From positions 17,003,323 through 17,067,322 of the forward strand of contig CM076663.1 in NCBI GenBank assembly GCA_038496675.1: a stretch of DNA of 64,000 nt, given 5' to 3'. The DNA is from Rachycentron canadum. Lineage: Eukaryota > Chordata > Actinopteri > Carangiformes > Rachycentridae. Below the pieces are notes generated by a model. The model did not search any database. It had not been told where the DNA came from and was given only the letters and a program-made list of their open reading frames with translations. This document shows, piece by piece, positions 37,401-49,039 of this stretch. Positions within the stretch are counted from its first letter, which is position 1. Each line of letters begins with the position of its first letter. The translations under genes and the position numbers were made by a program.

Positions 37401-38451
37401 AGAAGGCAGACAGACAAAGTTAGCAACCAGCTAGTGGACAAAGCTGCACTTTGTCCACTAGCTGGTTGCTCACTAGTTTACTCAGGAGCTGGATGAGACC
37501 AAAACAAAAATAGCATAAGAGTGAATATTAGACTTCAAGTCAAAGCTAATGTTGCTCTGTGTCTGCTGGATGTATAAATAGGCAACTATCTACTAACACA
37601 TTAGCACCATTGCCTATAAAACTTGTCTCACTTCCCCACGTGGCCAAAAAAATCAATTAAGCCTTTAAGCTTTAAACCTTATTCTCTATTAGTGGTATTA
37701 ACATATCCAATTCTAATCTATTCAGTGCTCACACGATAACTTGAATAGGTCTTTGTCCAGTAATAAATAGTGTATGTAACTTCAATTGGGTCATCAGCAG
37801 TGCATTATAGACTTTGAATAGAGATGCTAGAGGTTACCCTGAGGTTGTGAGCTTCTCACTTGTGCAGTACACACATGTCAGCTCTGACCATTGTTTTGTC
37901 TCTGCTACATTCAAGTCAGTTAAAATCTGTATAAAAAATCTCTATAAATGTCTGTGGCTAAAATAATGTAGTCTTTTAGTAAATTAATTATTAGTGTTAT
38001 TAACATACTTGTAGCAGTGATAAAATCAAATATGGATAGTTTCACACTTCACTTCCAATGTCTCCATGTAGTTGAGTTCTTTTTTTTTTTTTTTGTCTGA
38101 TACTGTCCTCTCACCATCTCCGTCCTCTCTTCTCTTTCTCAGGTGCTTTCATCCCCGGGCTCCCAGTACAACCAGTGGTGCTGCGCTACCCAAACAAACT
38201 GGTAAACACCCTGAATTCAGTCCTCCCCATCCTATTCCACTCTCTTTTCACCCTTTTGACACCTGTGACCTTGGTTCAAGTTTATCCTGACTCCACATAC
38301 ACATACACTGTGCACACATGCCTATACCCACTGACACACCTGTGATGTAATGGATTCCCTTCCTCACGTTAGTGTTTCTCTTGTGTTGAATGACTTCATG
38401 TTCTAGTTGGATGATATTTCATTCCCCTTTTTCTCTGTCTCTCTCTCACAT

Positions 38452-38526
<75 letters not shown>

Positions 38527-41500
38527 CACACACAAAGGTGTCATGTCTCTCTCTCGGCACCTATCCTTGCTTTCTCATGAATTATGCAGTTCCTGTTACC
38601 TAGTTTTTCATTGTTTCCCTCGAAAGCTTTTGTCTGTTTCCCCCTGTCCTGAGTTTAGTCACTGTGACGACTTTAGTGATAACGTGGCACTACAAGGCAG
38701 TTAAGTGAAGCAAAGAAAACAGGAATAAACTACACTAGCAGGGTGATGTGTCCTCAGTTTGTATTTTCCTTTTCTGCTTTAATTTCATCTTTTTCCATAC
38801 ATCCATAGAGATGCGCTGGCCGCCTGCAACAGGAATGGGAACAACATTAAATATATAAACAACAATATGCTATAAATGTGTAAATAGATTACACATAACA
38901 ATGAGTGTTGCTGAGACAAATCAAAACACTTAACTGCCCCCACTTTATGAACGTATGACAAGTGCGGAACCAGCAAACGTGAAGAGAAGTTGATAGTATC
39001 AGATAAAAGTGCCCACATGTCTCGCATGGACCTGTTGTTGTAAATGTGATGTTATCTGAATTGTCTTGGATTCATCTGTGTGTTACTCAACCACGCCGGA
39101 GCTGTGTTTACACAGCCCAAATCAGAAAACTCACAGCAAATTGTTTTCCACTGAAATGATCACAGTAGCATTTTTGAATAGTTATGTTCTTTACTGCAAG
39201 TTTGCAGATAGATATCTTATTGGTTTGGTTCATTAATCTGTAATGTTGTCGGTTTGCAGAGACTTTACCTTTTAGCTAGGATGTTTTAACTGCAGCAATG
39301 TGCAGAGTCTGAGAAGATGTAGGCAGCAGCTCAGAGGAACGAGGCTATAAAATCAGACTCACAGTATTTAGACATTTATCAGCAGTAATCAGTAGTATGT
39401 GTAAAGTGACTTTAAATACACACAGACACAAACTTACTTTGGAGGTCAGAGAGTTGGTGATATTAGAGGTGTTTGTGTGTTTATCCTGAGCCATTTCCTC
39501 CTTCTCCTTCCTCTCCACAGGATACTGTTACGTGGACATGGCAAGGTCCTGGAGCGTGAGTGTGTCTGTTTTTCTTTCACATACCTACACACTTAAATAC
39601 ACAATACACATGTACACACATATACACACACAAATTTAGTTTCCACTGCCTACTGCTAAGTATGTGGTTAAAAGTACTAGTGACCTGTTTTCCATTAAAA
39701 AGGAGCATGCTATGATGCTGTAGGGGAACCTCCATTATCTCCAGTGCCATCTGTTCAGTCATGTTTCTATCCATCATATTAATGGTCTCCTCCTTATCCT
39801 TTCCTATCATATGTAGACAAAGTCAACTCTTCTATCTTCCAGGTTCAAGATCCTATGGCTCACCCTCTGCCAATTTCATAATCCTATGGAGATCGAGGTG
39901 AGTGAGACAGAGATCAGGATCACCTTATTTTATTCTTCTTACCAGATTTAGAGAAATATGAATTTGAAATAAAATATATAAAAGGGTACTGACTATCTAG
40001 TGTAATGGGTGTGATGTGTAATTACATATTAATTATACAGCAGACCTGTGTTTGATGATAATGATTTTAATAATTAAGTTTCTATTTTTTCTTTCTTAGT
40101 ATTTGCCTATTTACACTCCATCAGAAGAGGAGAAGGAAAACCCTGCTCTGTTTGCCAATAATGTCAGAATGGTCATGGCCAAGTAAGTGTGTGTTAATGT
40201 CTTTATAGTGTCTGATCAGTATTGCACATATTTGGGTCTTCATGCACTGTCCCCTACCTCACCAGGGCATTGGAGCTGCCACTTACTGACCTGTCCTTTG
40301 ATGACCGTGAAATCAGCCTATCACAAGGCCCACTGAGCATTTTTGATTACAGCAGCCTGCTGGAGTTTAACCAGCTGGTGTGCCGCTTAGGGTGAGTGGA
40401 GGGAGACTGGATAGACTGGTTGGACTGGGTGCAGGGTCACTAATCAGTCAAGACTTAAGGGAATTGAAGGTGATTAAACACTGACACCTAATGGTGAGAG
40501 TGAAGAAACACAGATAGGGAGTTGTGTTCTTTTCAACACAATTGTCAATCAGTCACATCAAATTAAATCAGGAAAGGTTTGGTGTTAAATAGCATTATTG
40601 TTCTGCCAAGACTGAATATGTGTTAAAAGAACTGCCACAGATATTAGTCCTCTCCAGTGAGGTTTTATATGTAGGAAATACATCAAAAGATCAGATACCT
40701 GTGAGCATATCATCTAATTATTTGGGTAATTAGAGAAGATATGAGTAAATAACGAGGTAATCCCAAAGGTTTTTTTTTTTTTTTTTTAATAAAATCATCT
40801 GTCAGCATGTGTTGTGAGATGTGAGTATTGAAGCCCCCCTCAACCCCCCCCCCCCCCCCCCAAGAGGAATATTTATTTGCCTTCTTTGCTAATTGCTAAT
40901 TAGCTGCATTACGACTGCAGTTATCTCATTAATCAGTGTTGAGGCTGGATGTATAATGTGCACAACTAATGATAACATACAGTATCTGTGATCATATGAG
41001 GGAATCTATACAGAGAGTCCTGTGATTCTGTCATGTGACCAGGCCAGTGTGGGTCCTGAACAGACATTATAAATCTAAGACACATGCTTTTTATTTTAGA
41101 CATTTTGTGCTTTAATTCTTTGAATGTTGTGGTTAGGTCTGTGGGATTTTTGCAGGCTAATCACAGTGTGACTTGTTTTTTATATATATAATATTTGTGT
41201 TTTTCATGTTGTACTTTGTCATACTAGGCTGAGAGCAGGAACCACAGCCAAGGTGCTTGAGGAGCAGGCCAAGAGAGCCAGAAAGCTGCAGGGAGATAGG
41301 CTGGCTTTAGAGGACTTTGCCCAGTTCCTCAACCTGCCAGTAACAGACACTCTCACACAAGTCCACAGCCTCTTTGACCAGGTAAACACTAAGGGAGTCA
41401 AGGTACAAGCTTTGTTATTTCTCATTTTTCAAATAATATAGGTTAGTAGACACATGGAATAGGAGGTTAAAATATTTTACTCCAGCAAGACTGCAGTGTA

Positions 41501-43631
41501 GTAGTTTTGTAGAGTAAGAGGATAACACTCATCATTAGCTAAATGCCAGGTCCTTGAAACAACTGCAGACTCAAGGCTGTGCTTTGGATCATACAAGTAA
41601 AAGGTCTGATTTGTAGTTGAAAGGCCACTGTACGCATTGTTACTTACAAGTTAGTAGTCAAAGTGTTTAGAAAATCCAAAGTTCATAATAACCCTACATT
41701 AAGAAAAGTTACTCAATAGAAAATGCAATTTTAACAACTTCAGACTCTTTAGAAAAACATAATGGTCAACAATTTTAAAAGCTGAGCCTAAATCCATGAA
41801 GATCTCAACAGAATAGTTTTCATAGTAGCAAGAGTTCTATCCTTTGTGTTTTTCCGTCAGGAGAGGTTCACAGTGACATGCTTATAGTATGAGAGGAATG
41901 TAGCAGGAAGCAGATCTAAAGTATTTGGGCTGATGGTATCATTGGCCTCCCCTAGGTTTTGCTACAGTTAGTGCAGTTTTTAAGAGAGTCCAATTAGTCC
42001 AGATCTGAGATGTTTGCTACCCTTTTCCTCCTTGACAGATTCCTGACACCTTGACATGTTTTCATTTAATGAGTCCGGATTGTTGTTTAATAATTTTGAG
42101 TTTTTGATTGGCCCACTCCCTGTTCCAAGGCATCATTTAGACAAGGCAGGGTTTCAAGATTATATCATCTCTTCCTCTTTCTCAAAAGAGCTTCAGTGTT
42201 TAACAAGGTCAGAACCAGTGACCACAACTGTGACATAATGAAGTGTTGAACTGGGCTGTCAAGGACTGATCAGCTCCCCCTTGTGGAGAATGTGCAGCAC
42301 ATTAAATATGAACAAGAGTGAATTTTTGTGACCAAGCTAACTTTTAATGCAGCTCTTTCAGAAGTGATGCCTTGAGAACATTGAGCAGCTCTAAAATCAG
42401 ATCATCAGGAGTAAAACCAGTTGAGACAATGAAAAAGTGAATTGCAATTCAGTGTTTATGATTCTTTTATGTGATCTATTTTTAAGTTCTTTGGTCATTT
42501 GAGTTTAGATAATTTCATCTCAAGTAGAGATGATTACAGATTTGCAGCAAATGGCATTTTCACATCAGGTTAGATTTGTTTCTTCACCACCTCTGTTCAC
42601 TGAGATCGTTGTGTCCTCAGCATGGAGATGGCCTGATAGACGTCAGACACTATGTCATTGCCCTGTCTACTGTTCATCGACCATCAAAGTCAATGGAGAC
42701 CCTCAGACTGGCCTTCAAGGTGAGCACATTTGCCAGTGAATCTGGTTTGATCTAGATTTTAAATCAGCGCTCTGACAATGTATTTTGCTGTGCAGATGTA
42801 TGAGAGTGAGGAGAATGGGGAAGTCCTAGAGGAGGATCTCGCCAGGATCCTGGAAATAATGCTGGGCGTGAAAGAGGTGGAGCTTTCATGTCTGTTTTTA
42901 GTGCTTGACGAACCTGACAAAGAGAAGATCACATATGGTAAGACTCTGAGTCTGGCAGTACAGAATTCTCACATCAGTACAAAAATCGTCAGATTAATGG
43001 CAGTACAGTGGGACATATGAGACCATTGTGCAGATGACTGACAGCATCTGTCTGTGTCCCCAATTCCTCTGTGCTGTCACTATCACATTTGATTTCTCCT
43101 TGGCTTTACTGAAGAGGATAAGTACCGTCTGTTGTTGATTTTCCAGGGTCTTTTACATCCACCATCTGTCTTTTCTAGACACTGTCAAAGCTTGTCTTCG
43201 TACTTCATCTTTCTCTATTGTCCTTTTAAAGCAATTTCTACTTTTACCATGAAACAATCCAGCAGATTGCCCATCTGCACATAATGTAAAATGGAGTATT
43301 TAGATGAAGGTTGTTTATCTTCACTCTAATAGTGTGGTATCATCATGGTAATTCTACTAATTCCTCTAAATGAAAAAACTAATAAGATGTTGATGTTAAA
43401 ATGCTCCTTGAATTTCAAATAACAAAAACTCAAGCCTGCATTTTACGATCCCTGACAGCAATTATAACTTTTTGCTGTTTTTCTCCTTTTATTCCAGATG
43501 AACTTCGTCACTTCATAGACAAACATCCATACTTTGTCCAGCAGTGCCTTGACTTTAAAGACCATCCTCGAAAATTCTGCTTCGGCCGACCTAAAAGCTC
43601 CAACGGTCAAAGCCACAACAAAGATGACTGA
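25076..43631 (+). CDS. lpcat1: Lysophosphatidylcholine acyltransferase 1
   Basis: Fourteen coding exons: 25076-25162, 32488-32627, 32798-33012, 33992-34104, 34301-34361, 38143-38201, 39521-39555, 39843-39897, 40100-40182, 40266-40391, 41228-41381, 42621-42719, 42796-42937 and 43498-43631. Phases are consistent and there is no frameshift; the product is 500 aa. A hydrophobic membrane segment lies at about 36-60. The acyltransferase motifs are HSSYFD (118-123, catalytic His118/Asp123), YIRPVFVFRSDQDSR (152-166), FPEGTCTNR (189-197) and VQPVVLRYP (213-221). Two degenerate EF-hands follow (about 375-386 and 412-423). The enzyme transfers acyl-CoA to lysophosphatidylcholine, and to lyso-PAF, at the ER and lipid droplets. 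LPCAT1 rather than LPCAT2 is indicated by DAIPVTMTM, RRKTVEEIKRRAQS and synteny. Oddities: no C-terminal di-lysine (ends HNKDD) and a tail shorter than the 534-aa human protein. Confidence 0.96.
28814..28860. repeat. (TG)n microsatellite
   Basis: About 23 uninterrupted TG units inside lpcat1 intron 1. Confidence 0.97.
29375..29632 (+). repeat. SINE-like interspersed repeat
   Basis: Begins with GTGGTGCAGTGATGGGCA, then a B-box-like GGGCTTGAATCTG, 'ttctccctgtgcctgtgtggga', 'cccacagtcca', 'cctgtgatagactgccgacctgttcagggtg' and 'cagctgggattggcctcaacccccc'. This block order is that of a very abundant fish SINE-like repeat with a tRNA-type head. The copy is diverged and ends in a C-tract and an A-rich stretch. 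Confidence 0.65.
31395..31735. repeat. Purine-rich low-complexity tract
   Basis: The plus strand is mostly A and G (AGGAAGAGAGGAAAGACGGGA, GGGAGGGGAGAGAGGGAGTG and similar). Open frames on the minus strand across it encode Ser/Pro/Leu-rich compositional sequence and are not supported as genes. Confidence 0.6.
32186..32232. repeat. (TG)n microsatellite
   Basis: About 23 TG units, 255 bp upstream of the lpcat1 exon 2 acceptor. Confidence 0.97.
34134..34153. repeat. (CA)n microsatellite
   Basis: About 10 CA units 30 bp downstream of lpcat1 exon 4. Confidence 0.9.
34421..34456. repeat. (TG)n microsatellite
   Basis: About 18 TG units in lpcat1 intron 5. Confidence 0.97.
34800..35095. repeat. 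Diverged copy of an abundant fish interspersed repeat
   Basis: The order 'gggtcttctcagttggattcggccagaaaatctcc', 'aggcatccagtaggcatctgatcatacctgaacca', 'ggagcagcagctcgctccagctgactgagctc', 'aagcccagtcatccttttgagg', 'gtgatctcatcctttcagtcag' and 'gctcatgaccatatgtgagggt' follows block for block a repeat widely seen in teleost genomes. The copy is old and has no open frame. Confidence 0.6.
35800..35885. repeat. ATGCTAA-type dispersed repeat fragment
   Basis: Contains ACATGCTAATGCTAACATTTAGCTCAAAG, sharing motif order with the copy at 405-520. Confidence 0.45.
37080..37620. repeat. Percomorph interspersed repeat, copy 1
   Basis: Shares block order with 50090-50575: 'aacccattgtacattctctgcccagcacc', 'gacagacaaagttagc', 'aggagctggatgagacc', 'gagtgaatatt', then 'gtctgctggatgtataaatagg'. 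It starts near GTTAAAGCTGCACTAATCAGTA. The copy is interrupted by a local inverted duplication that forms a perfect hairpin (37422-37470). Non-coding; probably a non-autonomous element. Confidence 0.6.
37422..37470. repeat. Perfect inverted repeat (22-bp arms, 5-nt loop)
   Basis: Arm 37422-37443 begins AGCAACCAGCTAGTGG and ends CAAAG. Arm 37449-37470 is its exact reverse complement. The loop is CTGCA. It lies within a dispersed repeat in lpcat1 intron 5 and could form a cruciform or an RNA hairpin. Confidence 0.95.
38453..38524. repeat. Long (CA)n microsatellite
   Basis: Thirty-six uninterrupted CA units in lpcat1 intron 6. It is among the longest pure dinucleotide tracts in the window, so it is likely polymorphic. 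Confidence 0.98.
40770..40861. repeat. Paired T18 and C18 homopolymers
   Basis: Eighteen T (40770-40787) and, 56 bp later, eighteen C (40844-40861) in lpcat1 intron 10. The G-run on the minus strand could form quadruplex or triplex structures. Homopolymers of this length are also prone to sequencing error. Confidence 0.95.
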
Positions 43632-44233
43632 AATCTGGACTTGAGGCATCCAACCACTCTCTTTACCTTCTCTGTCTGACTGACAGCATCCTAAAATGCT
43701 GCAGCTTGCCTCCCACCTCTGTGCCTTCATGTGCAGGTAGGGGAAGTATAGGAGAGTAACAAAGGTATTAAGTGTAAATCAGTGTAGCACATATGATGAG
43801 GTCAGAATCTCCATCTATCACTTTCATTTGTCCTATGAACTTTTTTTGAACTTCTTTTGTTTTTAGGCTCTATTATCACACAAAGAAACACTTTTATGTT
43901 CTGTGAATATGTTATTTATTTTAAATGTATTTTCTTACTATGAAATACAGCTATTTAAGTAATGAGTTGATAAAACAAGGGGTGCGTTTTAGCCCCGTTG
44001 TTGACTTTACATTGAAGGCAGGGACACTATCTGTGGCCTGTATTTCCTTTATCTGCTGCTCTTCATTAGATACACAGAAACATAGAAAGTTTTTTTTTTC
44101 CATATAAAAGGGATCAGGATATGGAGAACACAATGCTGCCATTCAGTGATGAGGCTGGGGGCTGTAGGCAAAATCTGCCACTGACCCCAGAGAAGTGGTT
44201 CCTTACTTTAAGCAGCTGTCTCACTGCCGTAGA

Positions 44234-45210
44234 AATAAAGCCCAAGAAACCTTGAGAAAGAATAAGTTCTGAGAGGGACGATGAATGATGATCATGGCTA
44301 TCTATTTATCAAGCGTCTCAGAAATCCCTCCCAGGAATCGCCCTGGAAATGAACCCACAAGTAAAACAACTCCTATGTCAGAAGTTGAGTTATTTATTAA
44401 GCTTTCTATGCTAATGTTCACAAGAGGAAATTTAAAGAGAGTGTGAATTTCCCACATTCTCAGCTGCAGGTATTAGATAATTAGATGATAATTTTAATAT
44501 ATGGGTAAATAATATAGATGACTAAGCTGTGTAGGTTATATATGCAAAACTGTGATGTCAAGATAAATAAAATGCTTAAATCTCATAATATTTACCAATA
44601 TTCTATTTGCATTAATCTTCTTCAATTATTATTTGTCCCAAAGTTGCATTTTCCCTGTTAAAGCTGCCATTTGATGGCGACCTGGCATTTTTCGCTGCAG
44701 TGGGTTTGCACTCGTCAGGAGCTTTCCTGAATATTGGCTCAGTAGAATTTTGGAGTCATCTCCAAAGTTAAGACCTTTCAATAAAATGTTTTTAGTCCTA
44801 ACAGTAGAACCAATGATGAATAACAATGTTTGGCCATTTATGATGTATTTCCTACCCTGAAGGGCTTGATAATAACAGGCACAGGTGATACTGACATATC
44901 AGTCGCTGCTTATAGAGACTATGTATTTTGATTGGTGGTCTTTACCCAGCTACATTTATTTTACTGGCAGTTTCACAATGTAATGGTGGTTTTGAGCATT
45001 TCTGGATCAACATTTCTGTTTTAAAAAAAAAGTGGATAACACACACCTTCACTTTTCATGAACCTCTGTGCATTTCTCTACTGGTTGAAACATTGACCTC
45101 TGATGGTTTTTGAGGACTGACACATTTTATACTGTATGACTGCATTGTTCTTGTAATGTTAATTCTAAGACTCTAAAATCAAAGCTCTTTGCTTTAATTT
45201 TACAAATAAA
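44234..45210 (+). promoter_or_regulatory. lpcat1: lpcat1 polyadenylation signals
   Basis: AATAAA occurs at 44234-44239, 44566-44571 and 45205-45210. The last is followed by a GT-rich element (TTTTGTGTTGTTGTC) and is the best candidate. It gives a 3' UTR of about 1.6 kb after the stop at 43631. The earlier signals could give shorter forms. Confidence 0.6.
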
Positions 45211-45795
45211 GTGCTTTCAGTTTTGTGTTGTTGTCACCTGCTGTTTCTGTCCCACTAGGTGGAGCTCTGCTTTCACACTTTCACCTCAAGGGGGTTTGAG
45301 TCTGACTGTTCTGCCTCCCACAAACTGACTCAAAGCATTCACTGTATGCAAACCAAATCAGCGAGTCTCAATTGTTTCTAAAACCAGGGTTTGTTGAAAT
45401 TTTGTCCATTGCGTTATTTATTTCCTCAGCTCTATATTGTGTCCATGATGTCTATGTTCAAGTTCTGTCTTGTTTTTCTTTGATCACATTTCCTCAGACA
45501 TTACTTACCTGCTATTGCTTTCATAATGGTTAATCTTTTCTGAGTCCACATGGTGGTGCTAGCTCCCTAAACTATACACACCAGAGACCTCATGCACCAC
45601 TGCCCACCTGATGGACAGGAAAAGCATTACCTCATCCCTTCCTTTCATTCCTTCAGGTAAAAATAGACAGATTAAGCCTGGGCTTTGATGAGAGAAACCT
45701 ACAGAGGAGGTGTAGAAGCAGGGAGAGAGGGATAGAGATGGAGGAGAGAGACTAAATGGATCGTTCTGCTCCAAATCCAATTCCTAATAGCTGGA

Positions 45796-45810
45796 GGGAG
45801 GGTGGGTGGG
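45796..45810 (+). promoter_or_regulatory. Canonical G-quadruplex motif
   Basis: GGG-A-GGG-T-GGG-T-GGG: four G3 runs separated by single bases. This pattern forms very stable parallel quadruplexes in vitro. It is followed by GGAGGGAG and lies within a purine-rich stretch (45690-45870). A regulatory role is not shown. Confidence 0.6.
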
Positions 45811-46002
45811 AGGAGGGAGAAGAAAACAGTCAAAGAAAGAGGAGAGGGAGAGGGGCGAGTGGAGATATCACGTCTAACAATTAAGACCTGCCTTCAGGGT
45901 CTAAAGAAGAAGCTTTGTTGAGAACATATAAATTGCTCATTGAGCAGTGCTTCTCTACAGTCTCTCAGATACTCCTGCCTCAAAGGAATCTGTCATGAAA
46001 GA

Positions 46003-46022
46003 CAGCAGCAGCAGCAGCAGCA
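46003..46022. repeat. (CAG)n trinucleotide repeat
   Basis: About six to seven AGC/CAG units. The surrounding 68-codon frame (45940-46146) would encode polyglutamine but has no other support as a gene. Confidence 0.9.
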
Positions 46023-49000
46023 GTCCACATCCCACCATACAGGCCGGCTGGAATCTGTTCATGGTGTTCCATCTCCAGCCATCATCCTGGCCAAGCAGAA
46101 CCCCCCTACAGTAAACACAAACCTGGATCTAATCCCAGTGAGCTAGGGAAACATAATAGCATATACACTGGAGATCCCTCATGGTAACTGCAGTGTGGGG
46201 TCAAAGATCCAGCTCAACAGTTATTTATTTTTCTTGTACAGGCCAAGTGGATGAGCCTCTCCACGGCCTATACCTGGAAATGCTACTGTTTACTGTTACT
46301 GTCTCTGCCCGGGTTGTGGATGTCTGCACCTCCACTTACAGCATTTTCAGTCAGTCATTTCAGTCAAGTTTCATATGTGTATAATACAGGATAATGTGAC
46401 ATTAATTATTTCTTCATAAGGGACCTACAGTCCATGTGGACTACTATTACCAATCAAGAGTTAGTGATGCAGTTGTGGAATAACTCATTATATATATTAA
46501 CTCACTATATTGAAAACTATGATTTTGTTAAATTATTCACACAAATTAAGTGATAAATTTTAAATTGGTGAAATTTTAAGCCAAAAGTAGTGGATACATC
46601 ATTTAAACAGATAAGTATGCGATAAGCGATGAACAACTGAAATAGTGGAATATAAATGGTTAGATAAAGCAGTGGCTGTGTATTACTCTATATCGTTATA
46701 TACAGTCATTGGCTGAAAGTTGCAGTTGAAATAGTTAGTATAATAACTATACTATCTCCTGCTTCCACTCCACATAGTTTCCCAGATACCAAAATAAAAA
46801 CGTATGGCCATATACCTCGTATAGTCCACCACCCGAGCCTGGCCCATATTCTTCCTTCTTCTTCTTTTATATACAGTCAAAAATTACAACATTATGAACT
46901 ACAGTTGAAATAGTTAAAAGTAATAGCTACATAGTTGAAATAGTAAAGTAAAAGAAATGGTTAAACTACTTCTCGAGTTCATCTGATTTGTAAAAATACA
47001 TGAGACAAAAAGGTTGGAAACCATTGAACTACTGTATCTAAGAACCCTTGAAAAATGACTGAGTGATCCATCTTTTCCACTCATAACCCTCTAATTGTAG
47101 CTATGTTTTGGCTTTGATTTAGCTGTTGAGTTCCCGTTCAGCTACCATTATTTAATTACACTGCCTTTCAGTGCGGTTGTAGTTGTGACCTGATTATCCA
47201 TTACTGTTCAGTGCTACTGTGAAATATATTTATGGGCGAGTGATTGATGACACATCTGAGGAAGCATGTCAGCTTCTCCTGCCACTCAGCCTTAACGTTG
47301 TGGTTTCATCATCTTCATCAGGCCTCTGAATTCATTGACTAAAATAGTACATCAAATCATCACCAGTCAGATTCTCTTTCTTCTTTGACAGCACCTAGTG
47401 TTTATATTCAGTAGTAGTATTATAGTTCAGTCAGTCATTAAGAAAGAAACTTATACCACGTCTTAGACGGTTCTGAAAAGTTTGCGTTCATATTTTTAGA
47501 GATTGATGAGGAAAACTTCCTGCTCTCAATTTCCGCTGAGCCTTTCACCCAGAATTGGTGCTGCCTATAGATGCTATTCAAGAGAAAGGATGCCACTCCT
47601 TCTCATCAGTTTATATTTACCCCCATCTCCTACTCTGTCAATAGCATACTTTACATTTAACTAACGTCAACGTGATGGCTCTTATGTGATGATGTTGGTT
47701 CAACCCACTTTGTTCCGGTTGGGTGTAAAGAGCAACACAACATCTGCGGGCTGCCTGTGGAGGTTTTGTACTCTTACTGTATTTTTGTTTAGGCTATTGG
47801 CCTCACACCACAGACTACACTCCTCCTTTCCCTCAAGAGGGTTTTGTATACTTCCTCCTCCAGAAACAGAACGATGTAGGTGTTGATGAAGGGATAAATG
47901 TTTCAGATCTGATTCACTTCCCATGTTTTATGGTCTCAGCCTGCTCACTTTTGAGCATCTCTCATCCATCTTTTTTTTTTTTTTTTTTGTTTTGTTTAGT
48001 TTTTTAGTATCAAGCAAGACACTAAACAGTAATTTCTTTAAAAAGAGGAATGGGCACTTTTCTGTTTGAGTCACAATGATTCTGCAATATCAAAATCACA
48101 CCAAGAAGCGAGCACCACAGGCAATGCTGCTTTTTAGAGAGTTGCTTTTATTCACTCCCATTTACGTTACGATGTTCAGATATGATTTTGATTCAAAACA
48201 CACTAAGCTAGCACCACAAGTACTGACATGCTGACATGAGTGGGCTTGGAATTTTAAAAGATGGCCTCTGTTGACGAGCAGCTGTAAACCCTTTTAACTC
48301 ACGGCCATTTAAAAAGGAGGTCCAAGTAGGAAGCTGTGGAAAATGGATATGTGCATGTGCCTGAGTGAGTGAGTGTTGCATATTGATGGTCAATGGGTTG
48401 AAGTCATAGAATACTGCCATACAAGTGTAATTCATCCTTTATGTTTCCAGCTGTGTTGCATATATGTGGTTTGGAAACATACACTTGATCAAGGGACCCT
48501 CACCATAAAAGACACACTGTCCTGAATGGAGTCCATTAGGAGACAAGCAGGGAGGCAACACTTGCATTCAGAGATGGAGAGATGTAAAGAGAGTGAGATT
48601 GTGGCTGAAAGGTTCAAGGCGAGTACCAAGGAAATAAATCAGTACTTGGCTGATGCGATTGTCAGTGTGTATAGAGGATGTAGAGTCTACCAGGTAGAAC
48701 AGCCTGTCAGCAAACAGTAAGACAAGGACAATTACAGTGATGACAAATGTTATAAATGGATAGGGCACTATAGGCCTGTACACAAACACTTTGTGGAAGG
48801 TTGATAAAACACCATAGCTGGGATCTTTACTGTTTCAGCCCATTTCCTACAAATCATGAATCCTTTAGATCTAGTGCTGACAGTGTTGAAAACCAGGCTC
48901 TTGCGTTATAAATTTGTTTCCACCTGAATTGTCTCATTTTTCAATAAATAATTAATGCTATCATAGATTTTTGAATGACGATATAAACCGAGTGACAAGC

Positions 49001-49039
49001 TGGCAGTCTCTGTGAATGAAAAATGAAACTAATGTGGAA

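Larger units (their letters stand above)
34362..38142. other. lpcat1 intron 5 (3.8 kb), repeat-rich
   Basis: Runs from donor GGCTG|GTATGT to acceptor TTTCTCAG. It holds a (TG)n tract (34421-34456), a diverged copy of a common fish repeat (34800-35095), an ATGCTAA-type repeat (about 35800-35885) and a percomorph repeat with a perfect hairpin (37080-37620). No coding sequence was recognised. Confidence 0.8.

Noticed and set aside
25076..43631. Identification as lpcat2
   Set aside because: The C-terminal KDD recalls LPCAT2, but the acyltransferase region (DAIPVTMTM, RRKTVEEIKRRAQS, LTLCQFHN) and the neighbours fit LPCAT1.
45940..46146. 68-codon frame with polyglutamine
   Set aside because: Created by a short CAG repeat. 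No similarity, and the region is beyond the lpcat1 polyadenylation signal.
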